DNA from: Ehretia macrophylla
Lineage: Eukaryota; Streptophyta; Magnoliopsida; Boraginales; Ehretiaceae
Direction of reading: 5' to 3'
DNA length: 64,000 nt
NCBI GenBank assembly: GCA_037974665.1
Contig: CM075771.1
Coordinates: 15,783,425-15,847,424, forward strand
Part shown: positions 9,206 through 20,423 of the stretch, in pieces
Numbering within the stretch: the first letter of the stretch is position 1
Layout: every line of letters begins with the position of its first letter
The notes under the pieces: model-generated
The model's database searches: none
Told to the model about the DNA's origin: nothing
Seen by the model: only the letters and a program-made list of their open reading frames with translations
Translations under genes and position numbers: made by a program

Positions 9206-10806
9206 TGGCCTTGGCTGAGGTTCTACACTCCCTAGCTTATCTTCATCACTCCATGGTTCATCAAGGCATGCAAGAAGCTAGGGAGCTCGACTAAGCAAGC
9301 TTGGTTGTAAGAAACACACATGCAAGCTCTTTGAATTTCTATTTCGGCTTAGGTGAGTTTGCTAGCTTCCATTTCTTTTCTTCTTATTCTAACCACATGC
9401 ACCTACTAAGAACTTGGTTACTAAGCTAGGAAATTTGAGAAAAATTGAGTGGTGTCTCGGCTAAGCAAGGAAAAAGGTCAACTTTGTGCTTCACCAAGAG
9501 TCTTGTGCATCTTCTTGTTGTTTTGCTAAGGTGAGGGCTAAAACTTCTTGAAAATCTTTCAAAAAAAACCACATGCATGCCCTTAAATGTCTATCTTTAC
9601 TTCTGTACTTGAGATATATGTGTGTTCATAAGCTTTTATAACCATGCATGGCAAGATTTTGGGCTAGAATATGATGATAGATGAAATCGTGCATGTGACG
9701 GCTTTCTGTCTTGTTGGTACGAGATGATTTTGGCTAGGTAAACGATGTTGAAAATGCATGATAATTGGTAGGTAACTAGTTTTTCCAGTTTTGAACACTT
9801 TTCACAGACATAGACCAAAGCTAATTTTGACTCTAAGTTCCTCAAAATGGCTAATTATTAGAATGTGTCCAAATCTGGAAAGTCTGGAAAAATGAAGCAG
9901 GTTTTGGCAGATTCACTGACCTTGTAGAACGAACCAGTTTGGACTTAGCAAATGATATCTAAAATGCATGAGATTTGGTGAGATCCTAGATTGTTCAGTT
10001 CTGGACATTTTTTTCAGAAATGGACTAAGGCTAAGTCTGACCCAAAGCCCTCAAAACGACAAGTATTGAAATGTGTGCAAATCTGGACAATTTTGTGCAG
10101 TCTCACTGTTTTGGCTATAACTATTGAACCCAAACTCCAAATGATGCGAGGTTTGTTTCTGAATTTAGTTCACTTCTTAAGCTTTAATTTGGCAACTTAT
10201 TCACTGGAATTGGAGATTGTTGCCTTGTCTTAATGATTGTGAGAAAATAGTCCATTGCAGTGAGGGTTTTACTTAGTGATATGCTTAGAAACATTATTGT
10301 AGCTTCTCTTGTTGTATTAAATGCTTGAGATTGTGGAATTTGGATGTTGTGGGGACTGTTTTGAATGCTTGAGGGTGTATGAACTAATCAATGCGTGGCT
10401 TGAGCTTAATTACGAGATGACTTGGGGCTTAATCGCACGGGTAAGCACGAATTGGAACCCTAGTATCTAGGTAAACTTGCTAAGTGTCGATCCTTTGGAT
10501 GTTGTGTTTGATCATGTGTTTAGTAGGCTGCCCGTAGTTGCCCTTGTAGCCCTAAATATGCTTTCGATGATTACATGTTGATAAGTAGGCTTTTCTTGTA
10601 CCCAGTCCCACGTAGATGTCGTTGCATGTTGAATAATCTTATTATTTGATTACGTGAACTTTGAAATGAGTTATATGACTTGATTTACATGCGTTACATG
10701 GCTTCCCGTTTAATGTTCATATAACTCCATGTACTTTTCAAGCGAATTTACTTGTCATATCGTGCCTCGCGTGTTTAACTGTCAATGTGCAATCTTATGA
10801 CTACTC

Positions 10807-11058
10807 GGAGGAAACCTGCTTTGTTGTCCTCCTAATGTGATATATATTACATGTCATAAATGTGCATTGCATACAAGGTTGCAACCTTTCATTCTGGCGT
10901 GGTAGCGTTCACGCACACCGGGCGGCATCGGGCTTGCCGGTGCAACCGTGACTACCATTGTCCAATTCCCTCTCTCGCTTGGGGGCTAGACTTCCTTGGA
11001 GAGTTGGGTCGTAGGATTTCGGGGTACATCCGGAGTACACCCATTTGCGTGATAAGGG
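10807..11058 (+). promoter_or_regulatory. Shared LTR module, E2 5' copy
   Basis: A GGAGG..CCTCC hairpin at about 10807-10832 is followed by GGTTGCAACC (10877-10886), GGGCGGCATCGGGCTTGCCGG, GTGACTACCATTG, a CTCTCGCTTGG..GGAGAG hairpin, GTCGTAGGATTTCGG and ACATCCGGAGTACACCC. A second CTCTCGCTTGG hairpin follows at about 11146-11180. Confidence 0.65.
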
Positions 11059-11314
11059 GATGATTTGAAGTCGGCCGCAACAACTGATACTGACATGAAC
11101 TGAGAGCAAAAGCTCACCGTATCCTTTTCACTATGTGTATAAGTACTCTCGCTTGGTTCCTAGAGGACCTTGGGGAGGAAAGACGGGTAATTGTGTTCTT
11201 TTACTTTTATATTATGTTATGTACTTACTTGTGATATGTTCATGCTTGGAAAAAGGGTTTTCATAAGTTGAACCAAAAAATGAGTTTCAAAACTTATTTC
11301 TCGTTCCCCCTCGC

Positions 11315-11332
11315 TGAGTTCATAAGGACTCA
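11315..11332 (+). other. Distal module hairpin TGAGTTC-ATAA-GGACTCA
   Basis: Seven-base stem (one T-G pair) closed by an ATAA loop, followed by CCCTCTTTTATCATCTCAG. The E1 and S3 LTRs have different stem bases at this place but still pair. Confidence 0.6.
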
Positions 11333-12037
11333 CCCTCTTTTATCATCTCAGGTGAAGAAGATCAAGAACAGGTACCCGAGGACGACGTGCCTAACGATGA
11401 TTCCTTGGAATGATTGCCTGTCCTATGTGTTTTGCTTGATTATGGCCATTGTGAACACTATATTGCTTGAAGACTATTTCTTTTCATGTTGCTTGATGTT
11501 TGTAATGTAAAAGACCCCCGTTGTAATTTGGGGTCTAATTTTGGCTTGTACTAATAATAACTAGACAGACACTACTATGGTCGTTTTGCTTTATGTTCTG
11601 ACTAGTATCTATCATAGGATTATGAAGTATTAGGTAAGGACTAAGTAAAATGAACCCATCCAATCTTAAGCAGGTACTCATTGTTAAGCTAAGATCAACA
11701 TATGCTTTTGTAACGAGGATTAACAAACGAGACATAGTATCATACTAGGTTATTAATCAAATGAGACTTCGAGATAACCAGTAGGCATTTCAATCGATGG
11801 TAAATAGTAATCTTAGTTGGAAATGAAATTGAGATTGGAAAATTTGAGGCGTTTAGAGAATTAGGTCAAACCAAAGAGCCCAATTACAGCCGTTATGCTG
11901 CCGGTTTTCTGGAAAATTATGGAGTTTAGGCTAAAACGTAAGTGTTAAACTTTCATGAACGATTAAGTACGAGATATGACTTGAATGTTTAGATCACACC
12001 CTAGTCTAACCTTTATAGGCCGGGTTGGGGCATGACA

Positions 12038-12307
12038 CCTTATAGGAAGAATGGTATCAGAGCTTACATTGCTTAAGTCGAGTTTAACTCTCGGACCATT
12101 GGTAGAGCCCTAAGATAATTAGGATGAGTTGTCTATATGTTATTGTGTGATAATGTTAAATGTGCCTTCTATGTTCTATGTGCTTAAGTGATTAACATGC
12201 CTTAATTGTTTCTAAAATTGTGTATCTATATTATGTTGCATATCTTATGCATTAAATTCTTGTTTGTCATATTTTAATAAATTGTGCATCGTAATCTGTG
12301 CCTATAG
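12038..12307 (+). other. E2 untranslated leader
   Basis: It lies between the 5' LTR and the gag ATG. From the primer-binding site to about 12160 it closely matches the leaders of the non-coding E3 copies (for example GGTTTAACTCTCGGACC.TTGGTAGA.GCCC). Such shared leaders usually hold dimerisation and packaging signals in retroelements; that role is inferred here. Confidence 0.75.
12052..12063 (+). other. E2 primer-binding site (initiator Met tRNA)
   Basis: TGGTATCAGAGC, 14 bp after the LTR end. The same LTR-to-primer-site gap, beginning CCTTATA, is seen in E3. Confidence 0.92.
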
Positions 12308-13563
12308 ATGGTTGGCCTTAGTACCCGTACTACTAATAGGAGCGGTGAGCCCCAAGAGACCGGAGATGCTTATCAAACTAATCCCAGCATAGCTATGTTT
12401 AACACGATGGCGAATTCCATGGATCGCATGTCACGAGTGATGGAACGTCAAGATGCACGTGAAGCCAACAACAACAACAACAACAACCGGAATGATGGTA
12501 ACCATGGGAAACATAGCAGAATGAGGGAGTTCTTTGACTTTTGCCCGTCCAAATTCCACGGGAAAGCTAATGATGAGAAAGCAGAGGCTTGGCTGTCTAA
12601 GATTGAGAGGATTTTCAGGCCACTTGATTATACTGATGAAGTAAAGGTAGAGTTTGCTGTGTTTCTGTTGCACGGGGATGCGGAGCATTGGTGGCACACT
12701 GTGGATGCACTGTGGGAAACTGATCATACCCCTCGCTTGTGGGGTAATTTCGTTAAGGCATTCAAGGAGAAATATGTACCTGCAGTTTCCAAGCAGAGGC
12801 GGATTGAGGAATTCATGCACTTGAACCAGGGTAACATGACGGTGGCCCAGTACGAGGCTCGTTTTGACCGACTGTCCCGCTATGCTCAATACATGGTCAG
12901 TACTCCGGAGGTAAAGATGTGGAAATTTACTACGGGATTGAGGCTAGAGATTCAGGACCAGTTGGCTTTGCATGACTTCGATACCTATTCTACTCTATTT
13001 GCTCCTGCTTCTCGAGTTGAGAAGAGAAAACTTGATAGAGCCGGTTCGAGTCAGCCGAATAAGAAACCATACCAGCCTTCAGGTCAACAGAGGAAATTCC
13101 AAAGCCAGAGTCGTAGTCAGGGCCAGAGCCAGAACAGACCAGTGAATAACCGTGGCCCGACTAAAGCGCCATCAACCTCTTCCACCCGCAGATCCACAGG
13201 TAGTTCACCTGCTACTCAGTCTATCAACTGTTCTTACTGTGACAAGAAGGGGCATACTGAAGCCCAGTACTGGAAGAAGTCAGGACGATATGTGCGGTGT
13301 GGCAGTGATCAGCATAAGATCAAGGATTGCCCTAAATGGCAAGCAGGACAAAATCAAGTTAAACTAGCTGGTAGAGGCAAGACTCCAGTTCCTAGAGTTC
13401 AGGCTCGAGCTTATGCTATTGAGTGCGAGGAGCTTCTAGAGGGGACTGCTGTTGTTGAAGGTACATTTTTCATACTGAATCAACCTATTAGGGTGCTAAT
13501 TGATCCGGGTGCTACTCATTCATTTATTACTCCCTTATATGTTCAACGTGTGAAACTACGAGT
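12308..13563 (+). pseudogene. gag: E2 gag plus start of protease, cut by S1
   Basis: This is the capsid/nucleocapsid part of a Ty3/gypsy polyprotein, which packages the element RNA in cytoplasmic particles. The frame opens at ATG 12308 and stays open for about 418 codons to the S1 insertion. Residues about 60-220 match the Retrotrans_gag fold (FHGKAN, AEAWLSKIERIF, AEHWWHT, WGNFVKAFKEKYVP). A basic, Q/S-rich linker precedes two zinc knuckles at about residues 305-345. In each knuckle one Cys is Tyr: CSYCDKKGHTEAQYW and YVRCGSDQHKIKDC, both explainable as G-to-A changes. The protease motif LIDPGATHSFI (about residues 396-406) is followed shortly by the insertion. The protein would be defective for nucleic-acid binding even without S1. 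Confidence 0.9.
13559..13563. repeat. Target-site duplication of S1, left (CGAGT)
   Basis: Perfect match to 17119-17123, inside the E2 protease coding sequence. Confidence 0.95.
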
Positions 13564-16500
13564 TGTGAGGCCCGACCCCGATTTGCGTACAAAACCTCGC
13601 TTCGTGTGCCCTAACCTAGATTTGCGTGCCATGACCTAGGTTTAAGAATTGTGTTCATTATATGTGCCATGCATTGAATTACGTGCATTCATTTAGGGTT
13701 GCGTGCATTTACTTGAAGAACGTGTGTTCGTCATGTAGTTTGTGTCCTACCTCGTAGTGCGTGCCCTAGACCTAGGAAAGCGTACCTTCACGCTAATCAA
13801 GAAAGCATCTTTCACGGAGCACTAGACTATTAAACAATCCTACAAAATCCACTATCAATATAATAATCCTAATTCAACTCACTAGAAGACAAAATAGCAC
13901 CAAAAGCTAGACATTCTCATTCTTTATTCCTTATTCTTTTTGTACTTTCAAGACACAATTAAATAATGATCAAAAGTTGACAAAAAATTCAGATTGGGAG
14001 CTAGCTTGGCCGACCATACCATGGTGTTTGCACAAGGTTTGAACAATTATACAATTAACTATGCATGCTTAGACAAACTATGACACAAATGCTTAAAAAA
14101 TTGCTCAAAAACCCTACCATTTGCACACCATTTTCGGCCACATCACTCTTGCCCATCCTAGGAATTTCAAATTGCACATTGAAGACACAAAATGCTGAAA
14201 TTGGACTGCCCAATGCCGACATGCTCCTCAAAGAAATTGCAAAGCCATCACTTTTGTCATATTCTCTCATTTCCTTCAACTTCTCTCACTTCTCTCTCAA
14301 TTTTCCTCTCTCATTCTCGGCCTTGGCTGAGTTCTCTACCTTCATAGCTTCTCTTCTTCACACCATAGCTAAACCAAGCAAGCCACAAGCAAAGAACCTC
14401 AACCGAGCTAGCTAGGAAGTGAAAATCACACATGCATGTGCATTGAAGACTCTATTCGGCCTAGGTAAGCTTCTTGGCATCCATTTCTTTTCTTCATGTT
14501 CTAACCTCATGCATGTGCTAAGAGATTGATCACTAAGCTAGGAAAAATAGAGAAAAGCTAGTTGGGATTTCGGCTAGGCAAAGGAAAAGAGAAGATTTGA
14601 GCTTCAACAAGGTTTTCGAGCATCTTTTGGTTGATTGCTAAGGTGAGGGCTAAAACCTTTTGAAAACTCTTCAAAAACTCACATGCATGCTCATAAATGT
14701 ATGTATTTGCTTCTGTACTTGAGTTATATGGTCGTTCATGAGCTTAAACAACCATGCATGACAAGATCTTGGCTTGAAAATGATGCTAGATGAAGTCGAA
14801 TTGTTGATAGCTCTCTGACCAGTCTGTTTCGAGGTAAGTTTAGCTAGGCAAATGATGTTGAAAATGCATGAAAATTGGTAGGCTAGTTTGGACAGTTTTG
14901 AACATTTTTCCCAGAAATAGGCCGAAGCTAATTTTGACTCTAAGGTCCTCAAAATGGAAAATCTTTAAAATGTGATCAAATCTGGAAATTTGGAAAAATG
15001 AAGCAGGTTTTGGCAGATGCACTGACCTTATGGAACGAACCATATTTGACTTAGTAAATAATGTCTAAAATGCATGAAATTTGGTGTACTACTATATTTT
15101 TCAGTTATAGACAATTTTGTCAGAAATGGACCAAGGCTAAAACTGACCCTAAGGACCTCAAAAACGTCAATTTCTGAAACGTATGTAAATCTGGACAGTT
15201 TTGTGCTACTTCACTGTTTCGGCTATAACTAATGATTCCGAACTCCAATTGATGCAAGGTTTGTTTCTGATTTTAGTTAACTTATTAAGCTTTAATTTGA
15301 CATCTTATTCACTGGATTTGGAGATTGTTTATTATCCTATTGATTGTGAGAAAACAGCCTATTGCAGTAAGGGTTTCACTTAACGTTGTACTTAGAAAAA
15401 TTGTTGTCACTCCTCTTGTTGAATTAAACACTTGGAATTGTAGCTTCGGGATGTTGTGTGGACTGTTTTGAATGTTTGAAGATGTTGAATTAAATGATGC
15501 ACGGTTTGAGATTGACTTTGAGTTGGGTTGAGGCTCAAATTGCACGAATATACATGAAATGGAAACCCTAATGACTAGGTAGTTTTGCTAAGTATTGATC
15601 ATTTGGATATTGTGTGGAAATTATATGCTTAGTGGGCTGCCCGTAAATGTCTTATAACTTCAAATGTGATTTTGACCATTGCATGTTGTCAAATAAGCTT
15701 TTCTTGCAACCAGACCCACGTAGATGTTGTTGCATGTTGAATAATCGTATCACTTGATTACGTGGACTTCGAAATGAGTTATATGACTTGACTTGCATGT
15801 GTTACATGGCTGCCCGTTTAATGTTCATATGGCTCTATATGCCTTTCACGTGAAATTACTTGTCTTATCGTGCCTTGTTTGACTACTTGACAACGTGCGA
15901 TCTTATAACTGCTCGGAGGTGACCTACTTTGTTGTCCTCCTAATGTGATATGTCAAATGTTATAAATGTGCATTGCATACGAGGTTGCAACCTTTCAGTG
16001 TGGCATGGTAGTGTTTCACGCACACCGGGCGGCATAGGGCTTGCCGGTGCTACCGTGACTACCATGGTCCAATTCCCTCTCACCGTTGGCATTCCACCCT
16101 CGGAGAGTTGGGTCGTAGGTTTCGGGGTACATCCGGAGTACAACCAATTGGGAGCGATAAGTGGATTATTGAAGTCGGCCGCAACAATTGTATCGAAATT
16201 GAAATTGAGAGCAACTGCTCACCGTATCCTTGAAATGATTGGTAAATGTATTTGTTACTCGATTTGTTTCATATATTTGCGTACCTTATTATTTGTAATA
16301 CGTGACATGTTTTCAAAAAGAGTTTTCATAATTGAACCAGAAAATGAGTTTCAAAACGTATTTCTCATTTTCCCCCTCGCTGAGTTCATAAGGACTCACC
16401 CTCTTTTTCATCACAGGTGAAGAAGAACAGGTACAGGTACCCGAGGACAATGTGCCTAACGATGAACCCCTGGAGTGATTGCATGTCATTGTTTGCTTTG

Positions 16501-17118
16501 CTTGAATGTGGCTACTTGTGAACTTTGTGCTACTTGAAGACTATTTATTTTATGTTGCTTGTTGTTGCTAATGTAAAAGACCCCCGTTGTAATTTGGGGT
16601 CTAATTTTGGTTTGTACTTATATTAAGTAGACTGATGCTAGACATGACACTACTATGATCGTTTTGCTTTTATTATCCGCTAGTATCTATCATAGGTAAT
16701 GATGCTCTAGTTAAGGACTAAGTAAATAAACTTATCCAATCTTCACAGGTACTCGCTATTAAGCTAAGATCAAAGGTACTTTCGTAACGAGGATAAATAA
16801 ACCAACGAGACATAGTATCGTGCTAGGTTATAAATCAAACGGGATATCGAATTAACCAATAGGCAATTCAATTGATGGTAAAATAGTAATCTTAGTTGGA
16901 AATGAAATTGAGATGGTAAAATTTTGAGGCGTTTAGAGAACTAGGTCAAACCAAAGATCCCAATTACAGCCATTATACTGCTGGTTTTTTGGAAAATTTT
17001 GGAGTCTAGGATAAAACGTTAAGTGCTAAACCTCCTGGAACGATTAAGTACGTGAAAGGACTTGAATGTTTAGATCACACCCTAGTCTAACCTTTATAGG
17101 CCGAGTTGGGGCGTGACA
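13564..17118 (+). mobile_element. S1: solo LTR nested in the E2 protease region
   Basis: It starts TGTGAGGCCCGACCCCG and ends GGGCGTGACA. The 3.56 kb is flanked by CGAGT on both sides and holds no primer site, interior or purine tract, so it is a solo LTR left by recombination between the two LTRs of an inserted element. It belongs to the E2/E4 LTR group; its middle part (GAGAGCT..TTGTTGA region near 14800) is closer to E4 than to E2. The E2 frame continues after it. Short frames inside, such as 15950-16420, are LTR sequence. Confidence 0.94.
15915..16164 (+). promoter_or_regulatory. Shared LTR module, S1 copy
   Basis: Hairpin arm GGAGGTGAC at 15915 pairs with CCTCC ending at 15940. GGTTGCAACC is at 15983-15992, with a CTCTCACCGTTGG..CCCTCGGAGAG hairpin at about 16076-16108 and ACATCCGGAGTAC before 16142. 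Confidence 0.65.
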
Positions 17119-17123
17119 CGAGT
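17119..17123. repeat. Target-site duplication of S1, right (CGAGT)
   Basis: It joins directly to the continuing E2 protease reading frame (GTATGTTTGCCATAC). Confidence 0.95.
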
Positions 17124-20100
17124 TGTATGTTTGCCATACAAAGTAGAAGTTGGTACTCCGATGGGTTCTAAACTTGTTACTAGCTCAGCTTGTAAAGCAT
17201 GTAAAATCCAAATTAAGGATAGGGAATTATCGACCAATCTTATTGTATTACCTTTTCTAGTCTATGAAGTCATCTTAGGGATGGACTGGTTGGCAAAGCA
17301 TCACGCCCAACTAGATTGCCGGACGAAGATTGTAACGTTCCAGGTACCTGGTCAACCAATACTGGAAGTAATGGGTCGAAGAGATTTCACCGGGAGTTCC
17401 AGCATTTCATCTACGAAAGCAGTGAAGTCCTTGAGAAAAGGGTGTAGTAGATACTTAGCTTACCTCATCAACAAGCCGTCGGATAAAGCTAAGTTGGAGG
17501 AGATGCCAGTGATTAAAGACTATACAGATGTATTTCCAGAAGAATTGCCCGGTTTACCCCCAAATCGGGAGATCGAGTTCATTATAGAATTATTGCCTGG
17601 CACCTAGCCGATATCTAAAGCTCCCTATCGTATGGCACCGGCCGAGCTACAAGAATTGAAGGACCAATTGCAAGGATTGTTGAAGAAGGGGTTTGTTCAA
17701 CCGAGCTCTTCTCCATGGGGTGCACCAGTTTTATTTGTAAATAAGAAAGGCGGAACGCTGAGGCTATGCATCGACTACTGAGGATTGAACCAAGTGACTG
17801 TCAAGAATAAATACCCACTTCCACTGATCGACGAGTTGTTTGATCAACTTCAAGGAGCCAAAGTGTATTCGAAACTCGACTTGAGGCAAGGGTACTATCA
17901 GTTGCGGATCAAAAAGGAGGATGTGCCTAAAACGGCTTTCAGGACAGGATATAGGCATTATGAATATGTGGTGATACCATTTGGACTAACCAATGCCCCT
18001 GCAGGTTTTATGGACTTGATGCACAGGGTGTTTCAACCCTACTTGGACCAATTTGTGGTGATCTTCATTAATGATATTTTGGTATACTCGAAATCCGAGG
18101 CTGAGCATGAACAACATCTGCGGTTGGTACTGCAGAAACTTCGAGAGCATCAATTGTATGCAAAGTTTAGCAAATGCGAATTTTGGTTGCAGCAAATTGC
18201 ATTTTTGGGGCATATCATATCCCAAGAGGGAATAGCAGTGGATCCAGCAAATATAGAAGCGGTGATGTCTTGGAAGAAGCCAGAAAACGTTACGGAGGTT
18301 CGGAGTTTTCTTGGTCTAGCCAGCTATTATCGGAGGTTCGTGAAGGATTTCTCAAAGATCGCAGGACCGCTTACAAAGCTCACTCAAAAGAAAAAAAGTT
18401 CGTGTGGGATGATAAGTAAGAGAGAAGCTTCCAAGAATTGAAGAAAAGATTGACTACCGCACCTATTCTTGCATTGCCTGAAGGGAGTCAAAGTTTTGTA
18501 ATCTATAGCGATGCTTTGAAGGAATGATTGGGTTGTATGCTGACGCAAAATGGTAGAGTGATTGTGTATGCTTCTAGGAAACAGAAGTCTTATGAATTGA
18601 ACTACCCAATGCATGATTTGGAGTTAGCGGCTATTGTGTTTGCACTAAAGAAATGGAGGCACTATCTATGGGGTAACAATTTCGAGGTGTTTACTGATCA
18701 CAAGAGCTTGAAATAATTATTCTCACAAAAAGAGTTGAATATGAGGCAAAGGCGGTGGATGGTGCTTTTGGATGATTATAACTGCACAATCAATTATGTG
18801 CCCGGTAAAGCAAATGTAGTTGCAGATGCCTTAAGTAGGAAAGCGAGCACGGCAAAACTGGAAGTCAAGGTGCAGGAGTTGTTGGAGGAAGCATTTTTGT
18901 GGAAACCACAATTGACTCGAAAAGGGTTACTTTTTGCCACTACACAGGTTCAATCGACCTTGTTGTCTGAATTACGAGAGGCTCAACAGAAGGACCAACA
19001 ATTTTAGAAGATTAAAGAAAGCAACACAGATTTCAAGTTTCATGATGATGGTGTTTGGAGGTTTAGGAATCGGATTTGTGTTCCTAATGAGCCAGAGCTG
19101 AAAAAGAAGATTCTTGAAGAAGCCCATAATTCAAGATACACTATTCACCCCGGCGGAACAAAGATATACTGGGATTTGAAGCAACACTATTGGTGGAATA
19201 ACATGAAGAGAGAGATTACGGAGTTTGTGGCACGTGTTTGACTTGCCAGAGAGTCAAAGCAGAACATCAACGACTAGCAGGTTTACTTCAGCCGTTGGAG
19301 ATTCCTCAATGGAAATGGGAACACATAACTATGGACTTTGTTATGGACCTGCCCAGGTCACAAAAGGGTCATGACGCCGTTTGGGTCATAATGGATAGAT
19401 TGACCAAGTCAGCGCACTTCTTGCCGATGAACAAGGAGGATAGTCCTGAGAAATTGGGAGATATGTATGTGGCAGAGATTGTAAGATTGCATGGGATGCC
19501 TGTGAGTATTGTATCGGATAGGGATCCTCGTTTTACTTCCCAATTTTGGAAGAGATTGCAAGAAGCTTTGGGAACGAAGTTGAGTTTCAGCACAGCTTAT
19601 CACCCTCAGACTGATGGACAATTGGAGAGAACTATTCAGATTCTGGAGGATATGCTGAGGGCGTATGTTTTAGACTTCGGGAAATGTTGGGAGAAATATC
19701 TGTCTCTAGCGAAGTTCGCTTATAATAACAGTTATTAGGCCACTATCGGGATGGCCCCATTTGAGGTGTTGTATGGACGTAAGTGTCGATCCCCAATTTA
19801 CTGGGATGAAGTAGGTGAAAAAAAGACTTTTGACCCTACCCTTTTACTTGAACTTATGAAGACTGTTGATAATATCCACCTCATCTAGAAAAGGATGCTT
19901 ACCACCCAAAGCAGGCAGAAGAGTTTTGCAGATCGACGGAGACGGAGCCTAGAGTTTGAGGTCAGCGACAAGGTGTTCTTGAAGACAGCACCCCGGAGGG
20001 GACTGATTAAACACGGCAAAGGTGGAAAGGTGAGCCCGAGGTTTGTAGGACAATTTGAGATAATTGAGAAGGTTGGCAAGTTGGCGTATGGCCTGGAACT

Positions 20101-20383
20101 ACCCCAAAACCTCTCCAATATTCATGACATCTTTCATGTTTCTATGCTACGGAAGTATCACCCCGATCCATCACATATCTTGGAGCCAGAGCCGTTGCAG
20201 CTTCGGGAGAACTTGTCTTATGAGGAGAAGCCCATTCGGATCCTAGACCAGCAAGATTGGGAGTTGCGCAACAAATCTATACCGATGGTGAAAGTGTTGT
20301 AGGATCATCATGGAGTTGAAGAAGTAACGTGGGAAAGGCGAGACCAGATGGAGCAATAGTATCCAGCTTTATTTCAAAGGTAA
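17124..20383 (+). pseudogene. pol: E2 pol remnant: protease end, RT, RNase H, integrase, chromodomain-like tail
   Basis: This is the replication polyprotein of a Ty3/gypsy element. It continues the protease (VILGMDWLAKHHAQLDC, 17270-17320). RT spans about 17600-18400 ([28 protein letters not shown]), and the catalytic FIDD is FIND, with Asn at 18070-18072. RNase H spans about 18430-18850 (YSDA, DLELAA, TDHKSL). Integrase spans about 19090-20140: the H-C zinc part, then DDE residues in [14 protein letters not shown] and [13 protein letters not shown], and a GPF-like FVGQFEI. The tail RILDQQDWELRNK..VKVL resembles a type-II chromodomain. Stops lie at 17605, 17779, 18417, 18525, 18714, 19005, 19736, 19886, 20300 and 20357, with frameshifts near 18395 and 19230. 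Most TAG stops sit where relatives have Gln (CAG) and the TGA at 17779 where they have Arg, as cytosine deamination would give. It is dead. Confidence 0.93.
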
Positions 20384-20410
20384 TATTGAATTTCGGGACG
20401 AAATTCTTTT

Positions 20411-20423
20411 AAGGAGGGGAGGA
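20411..20423 (+). other. E2 polypurine tract
   Basis: AAGGAGGGGAGGA immediately before the 3' LTR, following the family sequence AATTTCGGGACGAAATTC. Confidence 0.9.

Larger units (their letters stand above)
8450..12037 (+). repeat. E2 5' LTR
   Basis: It runs from TGTGAGG to GGGCATGACA and is about 3.59 kb. It carries a CT-rich microsatellite (about 9138-9205), the shared module (10807-11058) and the distal hairpin at 11315. The short frames inside it (for example 9037-9294 and 11268-11510) recur in the other LTRs as DNA repeats and are not taken as genes. Confidence 0.93.

Noticed and set aside
11340-11360. CTCAGGTGAAG after a C/T-rich tract, resembling a splice acceptor, in the E2-group LTRs
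   Set aside because: It is conserved with the rest of the LTR, but no exon, donor or transcript evidence supports splicing here.
12431-12889. 152-codon antisense frame
   Set aside because: A shadow of the gag frame on the opposite strand, with no motif.
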